Below are positions 46,177 through 58,907 of a stretch of DNA of 64,000 bases, one piece after another; the stretch's first letter is position 1, and each line of letters opens with the position of its first letter. The notes beneath the pieces are model-generated. The model was not told the origin of the DNA and did no database searches. It saw only the letters and a program-made list of their open reading frames with translations. Source of the DNA: Planctomycetota bacterium (GTDB lineage: Bacteria > Planctomycetota > Planctomycetia > Pirellulales > Lacipirellulaceae); contig JAKOXH010000036.1 of assembly GCA_029781135.1 (NCBI GenBank), forward strand, positions 23,106 to 87,105, written 5' to 3'. Position numbers and translations under genes: made by a program.

Positions 46177-47601
46177 ATGGAAGATCGAGCGGTCGCGGAC
46201 GCATTGTCGACGCAATTGGCCGAACGAATCGGCCGCAAGAGGTTCGACCTGTGGTTCAAGCAGCAGGCGAGTATCGCCACCTGTGGCGAACGGCTTACGA
46301 TCTGCGCCGTGAACGCTTTTGTGCGGGATTGGATTCGCGCCCACTTTGCGGACGACGTTCGCGACTGTTGGCAAGTTCTGGTGGGACCGGCCGGGAGTGT
46401 GGAATTTGAATTCAAAGCCTCAGCTGCGGCTGCCGACGAGGCTCAGGCGTGTGGTGACTGCGTTGCTTCAAGCGCTATCGCCGCTGGGTGGTTGAAGCAG
46501 CAGTCAAACTCTGCGCGGCCAGTTGCAGCGGTCGCGGTTGCGCCATCCTCCGGTGCCGCCGCTGCACAACAACGCAAAAGCAGCCTTACGAGTTTTGTCG
46601 TCGGACCGAGCAACGAATATGCATTTCGTTCGGCCGAGCTAACGGCCCGCGGTCGGCAGCAAGCCTCGCCGCTGCTCTTCATTGGTTCGACGGGCGTTGG
46701 CAAGACACATTTGCTGCGCGCCATCGTGCAGGATTATCGCAGCCTCGTTCGGGCGTCGGCACTCTACCTCACGGCAGAGCAATTTACGACGAGTTTTGTG
46801 GAGGCGGTTCGCGGCAGCGGCTTGCCCAGCTTTCGGCAGAAATGTCGAGGGGTGCAACTGCTGGCCATCGACGATGTGCAATTCTTCGCCGGCAAGCGGC
46901 GCACGCTCGAAGAGCTGCTGTATACGCTCGATACCCTCGCCCACGATGGTCGCCAGATCGTTCTGTCGAGCGATCGCGGCCTGGCCGAACTTCGTTCGCT
47001 CGGCGGCGAGCTAGTTTCGCGGCTTTCAGGTGGGTTGACGTGCGAACTGGCTGCACCCGAGTTCGCCACGCGTTTAGGCATCGCTCGCCAAATCGCCGGT
47101 GAACTAGATCTAAATGTGGGGGACGACGTGGCCGCGCTCATCGCCACGCAAATCCATGCTGGTGCCCGCGAACTCCGCGGTGCACTGCTTCGTCTTCAGG
47201 CGATGAGTGCCGCCGATAGTCAGCCGATCGATCGCGCCCTTGCCGAACGCTGCCTTGCCGAGTTGGCCCGCCATAACACGCGCTCAGTTCGGCTGGCCGA
47301 CGTGGAAAAGGTCGTCTGCAATGCGTTCGGCGTCGAGCCTGCTCAACTGCGTTCCGACCGCAAGGGCCGCACGATTTCGGCGCCGCGCATGCTCGCCATG
47401 TGGCTGGCCCGCAAATATACCCGCGCCGCACTGAGCGAGATCGGCGCGTTCTTCGGCCGCAATAGCCACAGCACCGTCATCTCGGCCCAGCGCCGCATCG
47501 AAAAGATGATTGCGGACGATACGCGGATCGAGATGGCCCATCAATCGTGCCACGTCGACGAAGCGATCCGCCGCTTGGAAACGGCGCTACGCACGGCGTA
47601 A
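46177..47601 (+). CDS. dnaA: Chromosomal replication initiator DnaA
   Basis: A 474-residue initiator. AGGAAG six bases upstream sets the ATG at 46177. Domain I (about 1-85) begins MEDRAVADALSTQLAERIG, followed by a short linker. The AAA+ domain has Walker A FIGSTGVGKTHLL (about 168-178), Walker B LLAIDDVQFFAGKR (about 228), sensor 1 IVLSSDRG and an arginine in LVSRLSGG. Domain IV, with WLARKYTRAALSEIGAFFG and RNSHSTVISAQRRIEKM, contacts the DnaA box; the usual GGRDHSTV signature reads GRNSHSTV. It is unusually placed: none of dnaN, recF, gyrB or rpmH is adjacent, and no box cluster is visible on either side. Confidence 0.92.
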   Translation: MEDRAVADALSTQLAERIGRKRFDLWFKQQASIATCGERLTICAVNAFVRDWIRAHFADDVRDCWQVLVGPAGSVEFEFKASAAAADEAQACGDCVASSAIAAGWLKQQSNSARPVAAVAVAPSSGAAAAQQRKSSLTSFVVGPSNEYAFRSAELTARGRQQASPLLFIGSTGVGKTHLLRAIVQDYRSLVRASALYLTAEQFTTSFVEAVRGSGLPSFRQKCRGVQLLAIDDVQFFAGKRRTLEELLYTLDTLAHDGRQIVLSSDRGLAELRSLGGELVSRLSGGLTCELAAPEFATRLGIARQIAGELDLNVGDDVAALIATQIHAGARELRGALLRLQAMSAADSQPIDRALAERCLAELARHNTRSVRLADVEKVVCNAFGVEPAQLRSDRKGRTISAPRMLAMWLARKYTRAALSEIGAFFGRNSHSTVISAQRRIEKMIADDTRIEMAHQSCHVDEAIRRLETALRTA

Positions 47602-47644
47602 GGTGCGAGAGGCAAGATGTGAGTTGCGAGCGTCGAGCAAGAGC

Positions 47645-47711
47645 GTAGCCACCGTCGCCAGACGGTGGAAGCGCCCACCCCGATGGTCCACGCTCTGGCG
47701 AGCGTGGCTAC
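47645..47711. repeat. GTAGCCACCGTCGCC inverted repeat
   Basis: GTAGCCACCGTCGCCAGACG (47645 onward) and CTCTGGCGAGCGTGGCTAC (to 47711) are imperfect reverse complements, directly joined to the next repeat. Confidence 0.65.
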
Positions 47712-47785
47712 TGTGGGAGGCGTCTCCGACGCCGATGACGCTATCCAATGCAACACGTCATCGGCCTCAGAGAGGCCTCCCACAG
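47712..47785. repeat. Dispersed palindromic repeat, GTGGGAGGCGTCTCC family
   Basis: A 74-bp copy of the element at 20147-20221, with the same ends and CAATGCAACACG-type loop variation. It sits between the convergent dnaA and ResB-CcsA gene ends. Confidence 0.85.
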
Positions 47786-47829
47786 ACTCTTGATTGCACA
47801 TGTCTCAGCGGATTAAGTCCGCTTCACAA

Positions 47830-51554
<3,725 letters not shown>

Positions 51555-51555
<1 letters not shown>

Positions 51556-52805
51556 TATTTGCTCCCGGCTGCGGCGCCAAAGTGCACCGACTTCAAAAAG
51601 TTCTTGAACGCTTCCTCTTGGGCGGCGACAATCCCGCGCTCACCCTTCAATTTGAAAAACCACACCTGGTCGCCCGTCGTGACCATCGCCGCGAGAATGG
51701 CCTGACCGCCTGGCGGCTGGCCGGCCGCATCGGGCAGCACGCGCACATACGTGGCGGGCTTGCCGTCGACTTCGGTTTTCTCAGTTACTTTCGGCAAATC
51801 GCCGGCCGTTGCCGGCTGCATGCCCACCGCAGCCCGCCACATGTTCAAATTCTGTAGCGGGTCGTCGATCGCCGAATCCTTGATGATGGGAAAATTACTC
51901 AGCGTGACGAGGCCGCCTTTCTCGCCGCCATCGCCAATCGTGAACGCGGCTCGCCGCATGCCACCCGCGGCCTCGGGCTTCCAATCGGCTGGTGCCGTGA
52001 ACTTCGGCAGAGCCGCACTTTCAACTGCTGGTGGCGCATCGTGCGGTGACGCACCATGCGGTGAGGCCGCCGGCGGCATTCCCGCTGCCCCCCCATCGAT
52101 TGGCGGATGACCCGCCGGCATTTCCGACTTGCCGGCTCTCGGCAACATCGGCGCCGCGCCCGCTGCTCCACCGGCAAACGGCGGCATCATGCCCGCCGCG
52201 CCCGCCCGGCCACGCAGGTCGACAATCGTCATCGGCGTATCACCGATTTTGATTTCACGCGAGTTCTCGCCGACATGTGCGGCATCAACTTCTGGTAATT
52301 GCAGTTGCTTGCGCCAACGATTCACGTTGCCCAACATTGCCTCCGCCGTAGCCGACCACGGCAGCGGCTCTGAGATTGCAACCTCTAATGGTTTGCCTTC
52401 CCCGGGAATCTCCAGCGTGGCCAGCCGCATCGCTTTGGCTGCTCCCTCTTTCCAACCGGCGGGAACTTGCCACTTGGGTTTGCCGTCTTCGCCCACGCGA
52501 ATGGCTGCGAAGAATTCGTTGATCTCCTTTTCGTGTTTGCCGACGGCCGCGATCGGCCCGACCACTTTGAAGAAGTACGCTTGACCAGCCACGGGCAGAA
52601 TCGCAGCGATCATGCGATCGCTGGGCTCGCCCGAAGTTGCGGCTGGAGCAGCGGGAGCGGCGGCCTCTTGGGCAACAGGTGCCGACTCCTTCGGGGCCGA
52701 ATAACTGCGGATCGGTTCGGTCTTGTAACACCCACTAGTAACCAACGAAGCGACCACAGCGCCCAACCACATTGTTCGTGAGCGCGGATATTTGATATTC
52801 ACCAT
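51555..52805 (-). CDS. Lipoprotein with two copies of one domain, coupled to ccsBA
   Basis: A 416-residue protein starting MVNIKYPRSRTMWLGAVVA with a lipobox-like VTSGCYK, so probably a lipoprotein. It holds two versions of the same module (about 60-195 and 275-410): each has a WK.GAAKAMRLATLEI or WKPEAAGGMRRAAFTI stretch, an NVNRWRKQLQLP or NLNMWRAAVGMQP helix, a strand pair, and a VWFFKLKG or AYFFKVVG strand. A Gly/Ala/Pro/Met-rich linker joins them. Its TAA overlaps the ccsBA ATG (TAATG), so the two are translationally coupled and may act together in cytochrome c assembly. The family is not one I can name. Confidence 0.8.
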
Positions 52806-53059
52806 GAAACCTGTGCGGTCCAAGGACCGCTAAGAATGAGAAATTAGGCGGGGGCGGCGTACACCAATAGACAGCGACGCACGTCAACGTCGAGTTTGCC
52901 GCTACTACGAATTATAACGGAAGTGTCATGGCGTGGTAACGCGGGATTTTCTACCTTGCCACGCTCGCCTCGCGGCAAATGATTCTCAAAAACAAAAGAA
53001 CCGACGATCCCGTTCAAATCGGGGTAACAGCTCAACCGTGAGGAGTGGGATCGATAGGT
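52806..53059. other. Spacer upstream of the lipoprotein-ccsBA operon
   Basis: The promoter of the minus-strand operon should lie here, but I see no strong hexamers. A GCGGTCC/GGACCGC hairpin sits at about 52815-52832, in the lipoprotein leader. Confidence 0.4.
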
Positions 53060-53131
53060 GTAGCGGAATTCGTGAGAATTCCGCAGGGCCGCCGCGAGGT
53101 AATTCGGGGGAATTCTTACGAATTCCGCTAC
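53060..53131. repeat. GTAGCGGAATTCGTGAG inverted repeat
   Basis: GTAGCGGAATTCGTGAGAAT at 53060 and AATTCTTACGAATTCCGCTAC ending at 53131 form a long imperfect stem with a GC-rich loop. It lies just after the stop of the gene at 53171-54619. Confidence 0.8.
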
Positions 53132-53170
53132 CGCGACTTCAATCGGTCAAACTCTTACAAAACGGGCCAC

Positions 53171-54619
53171 TCAGCGGCCTAAGAACGGATTCAGCACTTC
53201 CAACAGCCAGCTATTGATGGTGCTGACTTCGTTCCAGCTCCACATGTTGCGGAGCAGGTCGAACGTCATCATGCCGCACAAGGCCAACAGCACCATGCAG
53301 CTGGAAAGGCCCAGTACGTTCCAAAGCGAAAATGGCATATCCACGGTTGCCGCAGTGGCCACTGGTGCCGTGCCTGGAGTAAGCCCACCCAGCGCGAATT
53401 CCTCGCCCATCATGCCATGTTCACCCAACCCGCTTGGCAGCGGCGCACCAGCGGCACTTTCTTCCGACAATTCGTCCAGTGCGATGACCTGCGAGCTGTC
53501 CTTTTCTTCATCGGCATCTTCTTCGCCGAGGGGCGTCAATTGGAAGTCTTCGCCGATCTTGGATTCCGGGCCACTGCCACCCAAAGGCTCAAGCGACACA
53601 TCGTCCGAAGAAATGGAGCCGAGGTCGAGCGACGAACCGATTGGCGCCGAACCGCTCAAATCGAGCGGTACTTCATCCAGTGCGAGGCCGCTATCCGACG
53701 GTGCAATAATGTTGATGCCGCTGCTCTCGCCGGACAGCGTTACATCGCTACCGCTGCCTTCGCCGAGCACTTCGTCATCGTCATCCAATTCGAGGGCCGA
53801 CAAACCGGAAAGGCCAACACCGCTGGCAGCGCTGCCCGATTTCACATCCGAGCCGCCGACAGCAACATCGCTATCGATGGGCGCTAATCCCAAATCGCTC
53901 AGTCCCGTCAGGGAGCTCGGCTGCTTCTTTTCTTGCTTGTCAGAACTCTTCGCGGCCGATTTAGCCTTGGCCACGTCTTCGGGCGAGAGAATCCGGCTCG
54001 ACTCCGCTTCGAGATCGACTTCCAGTTCTTCGAGGCCTGCGAAATTGCCAGAAGGGCTCGGTAAATCGAGCGATATTTCATCGCCTGCCAGTAAAGACCC
54101 TGAATCCCCGGCCAGCTTCACATCACTTTTCGCAGTGCCTTTGTCGAGCGGCGACAGATCCAAGTCGGCGTCCAAATCGAGTTCGGCCTTACCGATAATC
54201 GTGCTGGGCGGCCGTCGCACAACGCTACCCAATTCAGCATCGCTCAGCAGAATCGAATCTTTATTAACATCGATCGAGTCATCATCGAGCGCGAGGGCAT
54301 CATCGGAACCTTCATCCAAGCCTGCGACCGTCGGTTCATCGACATCTTCAAGACTGATGTCGCTCGCGGAGCTTGCCTCCAGTTCCTCATGCGAGGAAGC
54401 CAGATCATCCACCGTTTCTAACGACAAATCGCTGGCGCCTGGGTCGAGTTGGGGCAAGCCGTCTGCTTCTAACTTGTCAATATCTTCACTGCGGAATTTC
54501 CAGCTTGCACCATCCCGGTACGCACGCACCTTGCCGGCTTCGCGTAACTGGTTCAGCCGATCTTTCGAGATGCTGAGTTGTTTGGCGGCGTCGTCTAAGC
54601 TGGTGAACTTTTGTGCCAT
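53171..54619 (-). CDS. Helix-turn-helix protein with acidic low-complexity body and C-terminal membrane segment
   Basis: A 482-residue protein. An AGGGA site precedes the ATG at 54619. The first 55 residues, with FTSLDDAAKQLSISKDRLNQ and VRAYRDGASWKFRSEDIDKL, form an excisionase/MerR-like DNA-binding domain. Residues about 60-420 are Ser/Asp/Glu/Leu-rich, with repeated LGLAPIDSD and LSGLSALELDDDD-type units, probably disordered. Near the C-terminus two hydrophobic stretches, FSLWNVLGLSSCMVLLALCG and a second near the end, suggest membrane insertion. A DNA-binding domain tethered to the membrane by an acidic linker is unusual and hints at sensing or nucleoid anchoring. Function unknown. Confidence 0.75.
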   Translation of the reverse strand: MAQKFTSLDDAAKQLSISKDRLNQLREAGKVRAYRDGASWKFRSEDIDKLEADGLPQLDPGASDLSLETVDDLASSHEELEASSASDISLEDVDEPTVAGLDEGSDDALALDDDSIDVNKDSILLSDAELGSVVRRPPSTIIGKAELDLDADLDLSPLDKGTAKSDVKLAGDSGSLLAGDEISLDLPSPSGNFAGLEELEVDLEAESSRILSPEDVAKAKSAAKSSDKQEKKQPSSLTGLSDLGLAPIDSDVAVGGSDVKSGSAASGVGLSGLSALELDDDDEVLGEGSGSDVTLSGESSGINIIAPSDSGLALDEVPLDLSGSAPIGSSLDLGSISSDDVSLEPLGGSGPESKIGEDFQLTPLGEEDADEEKDSSQVIALDELSEESAAGAPLPSGLGEHGMMGEEFALGGLTPGTAPVATAATVDMPFSLWNVLGLSSCMVLLALCGMMTFDLLRNMWSWNEVSTINSWLLEVLNPFLGR

Positions 54620-54691
54620 CGAATCCCTCGCGGTGCCGCGTCCCGCTGCCGGCCAATGCCAATTCAGCACGCGAGGTCTTCGCGGCTCAAC

Positions 54692-55033
54692 TCAGCGCTT
54701 CAGGCCGTTGCGGATATCTTGCGGCAGCGGTTTGCCACTATTGTATTCAATCATTTGCAAGTCCCAGCTAATGTTGCGCACACTCTTCGGCGTGATTTCG
54801 CCGGAGTTACGGTCCACATGATAGACCGCCATCACCCGTTGCCGCGAATCAATCACGGTGACCGTTAGCGGCTGTCCTTCGATCGCCGTAACGTGCGTGA
54901 ACAATTCGCCGTTGCTAGCTCGGGTGGGCGAGTCGATCGCTTGGCCGTAAGCAGGTTCGGAGGAACTCCGCCCTACTAGTGCCCCAACTACCAGACTTGC
55001 TCCCAACAAGGCACCCACGAACGATAGTCGCAT
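54692..55033 (-). CDS. Small secreted protein of unknown function
   Basis: A 113-residue protein with a signal peptide, MRLSFVGALLGASLVVGALVG, then a beta-rich domain with ELFTHVTAIEGQPLTVTVID and VYHVDRNSGEITPKSVRNIS. It lies 72 bases upstream of the helix-turn-helix gene on the same strand, so they may share a transcript. Nothing in the sequence names a function; it looks like a conserved planctomycete envelope protein. Confidence 0.7.
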   Translation of the reverse strand: MRLSFVGALLGASLVVGALVGRSSSEPAYGQAIDSPTRASNGELFTHVTAIEGQPLTVTVIDSRQRVMAVYHVDRNSGEITPKSVRNISWDLQMIEYNSGKPLPQDIRNGLKR

Positions 55034-55460
55034 AGGATCCTCCGCAGGCTGCTATCGCAGCCAGGTTGATGGATCCGGTGCCTCTAGCTTCTATTCTAAA
55101 AGCACCGCATCCCGATTCAAGCTAAATCCATCCCAGGTCAGCAGTTAGAACGCGAGTGGCCAAACTGACGATAATACCGAGTCTGCGGCCTGCCACTCTC
55201 AAGAGCGTAGAATGCTGCGAAGGTGGGTTTCAGAGACTGCAAATCGCCGTTAAGCTACTGCCAGTTCACTACTTACGCCCTTACGTGGGCGGCAAAGTCT
55301 AGTGTGGCGGAGTGCGGAGCACAAGGCCGCAGTGACGCGACGTTGTGCCGCGATTTATATGCCGAGATTAAGTAGGAAGCGTCGCTTTGAACGCGGTCTT
55401 CCAGCCCAAACGTCCGCCAATTTGCCTCGAAGTACTCTTGTTCCGAAATCGATCCCCGCC
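55034..55460. other. Divergent spacer between the small secreted protein and hisN
   Basis: No gene. An in-frame extension of hisN from 55302 has Arg-rich residues and is not credible. I see no repeat family or clear promoter. Confidence 0.45.
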
Positions 55461-56273
55461 ATGCCTCCTGACTCCCAAGATGTTGCTGAACGCCTCAAAT
55501 TCGCGGTTGCAATCGCCCAGGAGGCCGGCGATATCACGCTGAAGTACTTTCGGCGTGACGACCTGAAAGTCGATCGGAAATCCGACGCGTCGCCCGTCAC
55601 GATCGCCGATCGAGAGGCCGAGCAGTATCTCCGCGAACGGATCGCCAAGCGCTACCCCGGCGATGCAATTTTCGGCGAGGAGTTCGGCCATCAATCGGGC
55701 TCGACCGTTTACACATGGACGCTCGATCCAATCGACGGCACGAAATCGTTTATCCACGGCATCCCACTTTATTCCAACCTCGTGGCCGTGCTTCAAAACG
55801 ACAATCCGCTGATCGGCGTCATCAACGTCCCCGCACTCGGTGAATCCGTTTATGCCGCAAAAGGCACGGGTTGCTGGTACATCGCGAGGGGCACTGCCGA
55901 GCCTCGGCCCGCCCACGTTTCGAAAATCGCCCGCCTTGCCGACAGCTTATTCGTCACTTCCGAAGTGCAGAATTTTGAAAAGCTCCGCAAGCAAGACACC
56001 CTCGACGTATTCATCAAGTTGCAACAAGCCGCGCGACTAACGCGCACCTGGGGAGACGCCTACGGCTACCTCATGGTTGCAACCGGCCGGGCCGAATTGA
56101 TGATCGACCCGGAAATGTCCCTGTGGGATTCGGCCCCACTGCAAACGGTTATTGAAGAAGCCGGCGGCTGCTTCTGTGACTGGCAGGGCAACCCCACGAT
56201 CCACTCGGGCGAATCCATTGCCACCAATAGGCTGATTACCGAGGAAGTCCTCGCCTTCACCCGCGGACGCTAA
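55461..56273 (+). CDS. hisN: Histidinol-phosphatase of the inositol monophosphatase type
   Basis: A 270-residue Mg-dependent phosphatase, beginning MPPDSQDVAERLKFAVAIAQ. Metal-binding motifs are in SPVTIADREAE, IFGEEFG, WTLDPIDGTKSFIHGIPLY (motif A, about 80-98) and LMIDPEMSLWDSAPLQTVIE (motif B, about 215-235). TKSFIHG and the length are characteristic of the HisN subgroup that removes phosphate from histidinol phosphate, the step between the HisC and HisD products encoded at 21.7-24.2 kb. It is followed by rpmB, but that gene has its own promoter candidate. Confidence 0.88.
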   Translation: MPPDSQDVAERLKFAVAIAQEAGDITLKYFRRDDLKVDRKSDASPVTIADREAEQYLRERIAKRYPGDAIFGEEFGHQSGSTVYTWTLDPIDGTKSFIHGIPLYSNLVAVLQNDNPLIGVINVPALGESVYAAKGTGCWYIARGTAEPRPAHVSKIARLADSLFVTSEVQNFEKLRKQDTLDVFIKLQQAARLTRTWGDAYGYLMVATGRAELMIDPEMSLWDSAPLQTVIEEAGGCFCDWQGNPTIHSGESIATNRLITEEVLAFTRGR

Positions 56274-56303
56274 TTTTCGCCCGAAAACTGGCATGGTTGC
56301 CCG

Positions 56304-56331
56304 TTGCTCAACTCCTGAAATCCGCTATACT
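56304..56331 (+). promoter_or_regulatory. Sigma-70-like promoter candidate for rpmB
   Basis: TTGCTC (56304-56309) and TATACT (56326-56331) are 16 bases apart. Transcription would start near 56338, leaving a leader of about 50 bases that contains the GAGGTGAG ribosome-binding site. Confidence 0.5.
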
Positions 56332-56387
56332 TACGGATTCTTCGCAATCAGCAAGACGTTTTGATTTGAGCTAAATAGAGGTGAGCG

Positions 56388-56666
56388 ATGGCTCGGCAGT
56401 GCAGTGTTTGTGGCAAGGGCGCGCAGCTTGGCAATCAAGTGACGACCCGCGGTAAGAAGAAGTACTTGGGCGGCGTCGGCACCAAAGTCACCGGCATTAG
56501 CCGTCGGAAATTCAAGCCGAATTTGCAGCGCGTGAATGTCTCCACGCCCACCGGCAGTCATAGGTCGGTGCTCGTTTGCGTGCAGTGCATCCGTAGTGGC
56601 GGCGTCACGAAGATCGTGCGCAGTGCCCCGTTCAAGGTTCCCCACGAACACGCGAAGGCGAAGTAG
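56388..56666 (+). CDS. rpmB: Ribosomal protein bL28
   Basis: A 92-residue large-subunit protein, beginning MARQCSVCGKGAQLGNQVT, with two CxxC pairs (CSVC near residue 5 and CVQC near 64), the zinc-binding form of L28. A good ribosome-binding site (GAGGTGAG) lies just upstream. The gene is followed by a palindromic repeat that may stop transcription before gatC. Confidence 0.95.
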   Translation: MARQCSVCGKGAQLGNQVTTRGKKKYLGGVGTKVTGISRRKFKPNLQRVNVSTPTGSHRSVLVCVQCIRSGGVTKIVRSAPFKVPHEHAKAK

Positions 56667-56674
56667 CCGCGATT

Positions 56675-56753
56675 TAGCCGACCCGTCTCAGGTCGGCGAA
56701 CGCCTCAATTTTCAGATTCGTTTCACGCCCGGCCGAGACGGCCGGGCTATTTC
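56675..56753. repeat. TAGCCGACCCGTCTC / CGGCCGAGACGGCCG element
   Basis: Two hairpins, GCCGACCCGTCTCAGGTCGGC (56677 onward) and GCCCGGCCGAGACGGCCGGGC followed by TATTT (to 56753), lie between rpmB and gatC. The second could terminate the rpmB transcript. The same pair occurs inside bioA at 62124-62217. Confidence 0.8.
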
Positions 56754-56762
56754 GTGTCATCA

Positions 56763-57053
56763 ATGAGTATCTGTCGGCGAGACATCGAGAAAGTCGCCCT
56801 GCTCGGTCGCCTGCAGCTGTCCGACGAGGAACTCGCCACGATGACCGCCGAACTCGGCAAGATCGTGGGTTACGTCGACCAACTTGCCGAGGTCAATACC
56901 GAGGGTGTTGAGCCGATGGCCCATGCCATCGAAGTCGCCAACGTCTTCCGCCGCGACGAAGTCGCCGCCGGCTTGCCCAGGGAGGAAGCTCTGTCGAACG
57001 CTCCCCACCACGATGATCGTGGCTATCTCGTCCCCGCCGTCCTGGGCGACTAA
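56763..57053 (+). CDS. gatC: Asp-tRNA(Asn)/Glu-tRNA(Gln) amidotransferase subunit C
   Basis: The 96-residue small subunit that stabilises the GatA-GatB complex, which converts mischarged Glu-tRNA(Gln) or Asp-tRNA(Asn) to the correct aminoacyl-tRNA. Family features are VALLGRLQLSDEELATMTAE and VDQLAEVNTEGVEPMAH, then REEALSNAPHHDDRGYLVP. The ATG at 56763 is preferred to a GTG at 56754 that falls at the end of the repeat. gatA and gatB follow on the same strand, so the cluster is complete. Confidence 0.93.
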   Translation: MSICRRDIEKVALLGRLQLSDEELATMTAELGKIVGYVDQLAEVNTEGVEPMAHAIEVANVFRRDEVAAGLPREEALSNAPHHDDRGYLVPAVLGD

Positions 57054-57211
57054 TTCTTGCGCAATGACTTGCCCCGGCGGTCGTTTCCCACATCGCTTGC
57101 GGTTTAGCTCAATTTCCCGCGCGACGCCCACGTTTTGGGGCGTTCTCCCGACGTGTTTTTTTGTTACATTACCAAAGGTTTTCACCGCCGTCCGCATGCG
57201 TCGCGCTCTCA

Positions 57212-58750
57212 ATGGTTCTCACCGATCTCTCCGCCGCCGAACATCTGCGTAACCTAGAGTCAGGTTCGATTTCCTCGGTCGAACTTACGCAGGCCTACCT
57301 CGACCGCATCGAAGCCGTTGAGAAGAAGGTCGACGCGTTCCTGCGGATTGACGGTGATCGCGCTCTGCAGCAAGCCGCCGAAGTCGACGCCAAGCATGCC
57401 AAACGCCAACCCCTCGGCCGCCTCGCCGGCCTGCCCATCGCGATCAAAGACATCCTTTGTGAACGCGGCCAAACCACCACGTGCGCATCGCGGATGCTCG
57501 AACACTTCCGCCCGCCCTACGATGCCACCGCCATTACTCGGCTGCGTGCCGCCGATGCCGTCTTCCTCGGCCGCACGAATATGGACGAATTCGCCATGGG
57601 TGGCTCGACCGAAAGTTCCGCGTACAAAGTTACGCGAAATCCGTGGGACCTTGAACGCTCGCCCGGCGGATCGAGCGGTGGGTCCGCGGCCGCGGTCGCT
57701 GCCGGCATGGCCCCGTTCGCCATCGGCACCGATACGGGCGGCTCGATCCGCCAACCCGCCGGCCTTTGCGGCGTCGTTGGCATGAAGCCGACCTATGGCC
57801 GTGTGAGCCGTTACGGCCTCGTTGCCTACGCGAGCAGCCTCGATCAGATCGGTGCATTCGGCCAGTCCGTCGAAGACGCGGCGTTGCTGCTCGAATCCAT
57901 CGCCGGCCACGACCCCCGCGACAGCACCTCGCTCAATGTACCCGTTCCGCCCTATTCGCAAACAGTGAACAAACCGCTTGCCAACGTCCGCATCGGTTGG
58001 GTGCGCGAGCATTTTGGTCCCGGGCTCGATAGTGAAGTGGAAGCCGCCATCCGCGCCGCGCTCGAAGTGTACAAATCACTCGGCGCGACGCTCCACGAAA
58101 TTTCGCTGCCCCATAGCAAATACGCCGTCGCCACATACTACGTGATCGCTCCCAGTGAGGCGTCGAGCAATCTCGCACGCTACGACGGCGTCCACTTCGG
58201 TTATCGCACCGATGAAAATGAAATGCTGGCCGAGTTGGCGGCCGATCGCAAACGGCTTGAGACGGGCGGCGATAAAATCGGCCTCGACCGCCTCGATTCC
58301 GCACTGGTGCGCATGTATCGCCGCACGCGGGCGGAAGGATTCGGACCGGAAGTCAAGCGCCGCATCATGCTCGGCACCTACGCCCTGAGCGCCGGCTACT
58401 ACGATGCCTATTATCTCAAGGCACTGAAAGTCCGCCGTCTCATACGGCAAGATTTTGATCAGGCATTCGCAAAGGTCGATTTGATCGCCGGGCCAATCAC
58501 GCCAGCCCCTGCGTTCAAAATCGGCGAAATGGCCGGCGACCCGCTGGCACTTTACTTGGTCGACATCTACACCGTGAGCGCCAACCTCGCCGGCATTCCC
58601 GGCTTGTGCCTGCCCTGCGGCCAGTCCAAAACGGGCCTGCCGATCGGCCTGCAATTGCAGGCCCCGGCTCTCGAAGAAGACCGCCTCCTCCGCGGCGCCC
58701 GCATGTACGAACAAGCAACCCACTGGCACAAGAACCGCGCGATGATTTGA
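57212..58750 (+). CDS. gatA: Asp-tRNA(Asn)/Glu-tRNA(Gln) amidotransferase subunit A
   Basis: A 512-residue amidase-signature enzyme that releases ammonia from glutamine for the amidotransferase. The Ser-cisSer-Lys triad is present: Lys in LPIAIKDILCERG (about 78) and the serines in RSPGGSSGGSAAAVAAG (about 150-160) with GTDTGGSIRQPA. The start MVLTDLSAAEHL fits the family; an upstream in-frame start at 57161 adds implausible residues. It is separated from gatC by 158 bases and from gatB by a repeat, so the three may still share one transcript. Confidence 0.95.
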   Translation: MVLTDLSAAEHLRNLESGSISSVELTQAYLDRIEAVEKKVDAFLRIDGDRALQQAAEVDAKHAKRQPLGRLAGLPIAIKDILCERGQTTTCASRMLEHFRPPYDATAITRLRAADAVFLGRTNMDEFAMGGSTESSAYKVTRNPWDLERSPGGSSGGSAAAVAAGMAPFAIGTDTGGSIRQPAGLCGVVGMKPTYGRVSRYGLVAYASSLDQIGAFGQSVEDAALLLESIAGHDPRDSTSLNVPVPPYSQTVNKPLANVRIGWVREHFGPGLDSEVEAAIRAALEVYKSLGATLHEISLPHSKYAVATYYVIAPSEASSNLARYDGVHFGYRTDENEMLAELAADRKRLETGGDKIGLDRLDSALVRMYRRTRAEGFGPEVKRRIMLGTYALSAGYYDAYYLKALKVRRLIRQDFDQAFAKVDLIAGPITPAPAFKIGEMAGDPLALYLVDIYTVSANLAGIPGLCLPCGQSKTGLPIGLQLQAPALEEDRLLRGARMYEQATHWHKNRAMI

Positions 58751-58784
58751 GTATGGAAATGACTTTCGACCTACAGCAAAACGC

Positions 58785-58870
58785 AAGACAAGGAGACAAG
58801 GAGACAGGGAGACAAGGAGAGATTGCAGAATCGCGCTTCTCCTTGTCTCCAAGTCTCCTTGTCTCCGTGT
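58785..58870. repeat. GACAAGGAGACAAGG tandem/inverted repeat
   Basis: Units of GGAGACAAGGAGACAGGGAG (58790-58820) face CTCCTTGTCTCCAAGTCTCC (58838-58868), forming a long imperfect hairpin between gatA and gatB. Confidence 0.75.
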
Positions 58871-58907
58871 CGATTGCCGTCGCTGCCAAAGCCCGCAGAA
58901 GCTGCGC

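Noticed and set aside
53214..54821. 535-codon open frame on the plus strand
   Set aside because: It is the antisense of the Ser/Asp-rich helix-turn-helix gene; long open antisense frames are expected opposite such GC-biased low-complexity codons. The product is Ser/Pro-rich with no domain.
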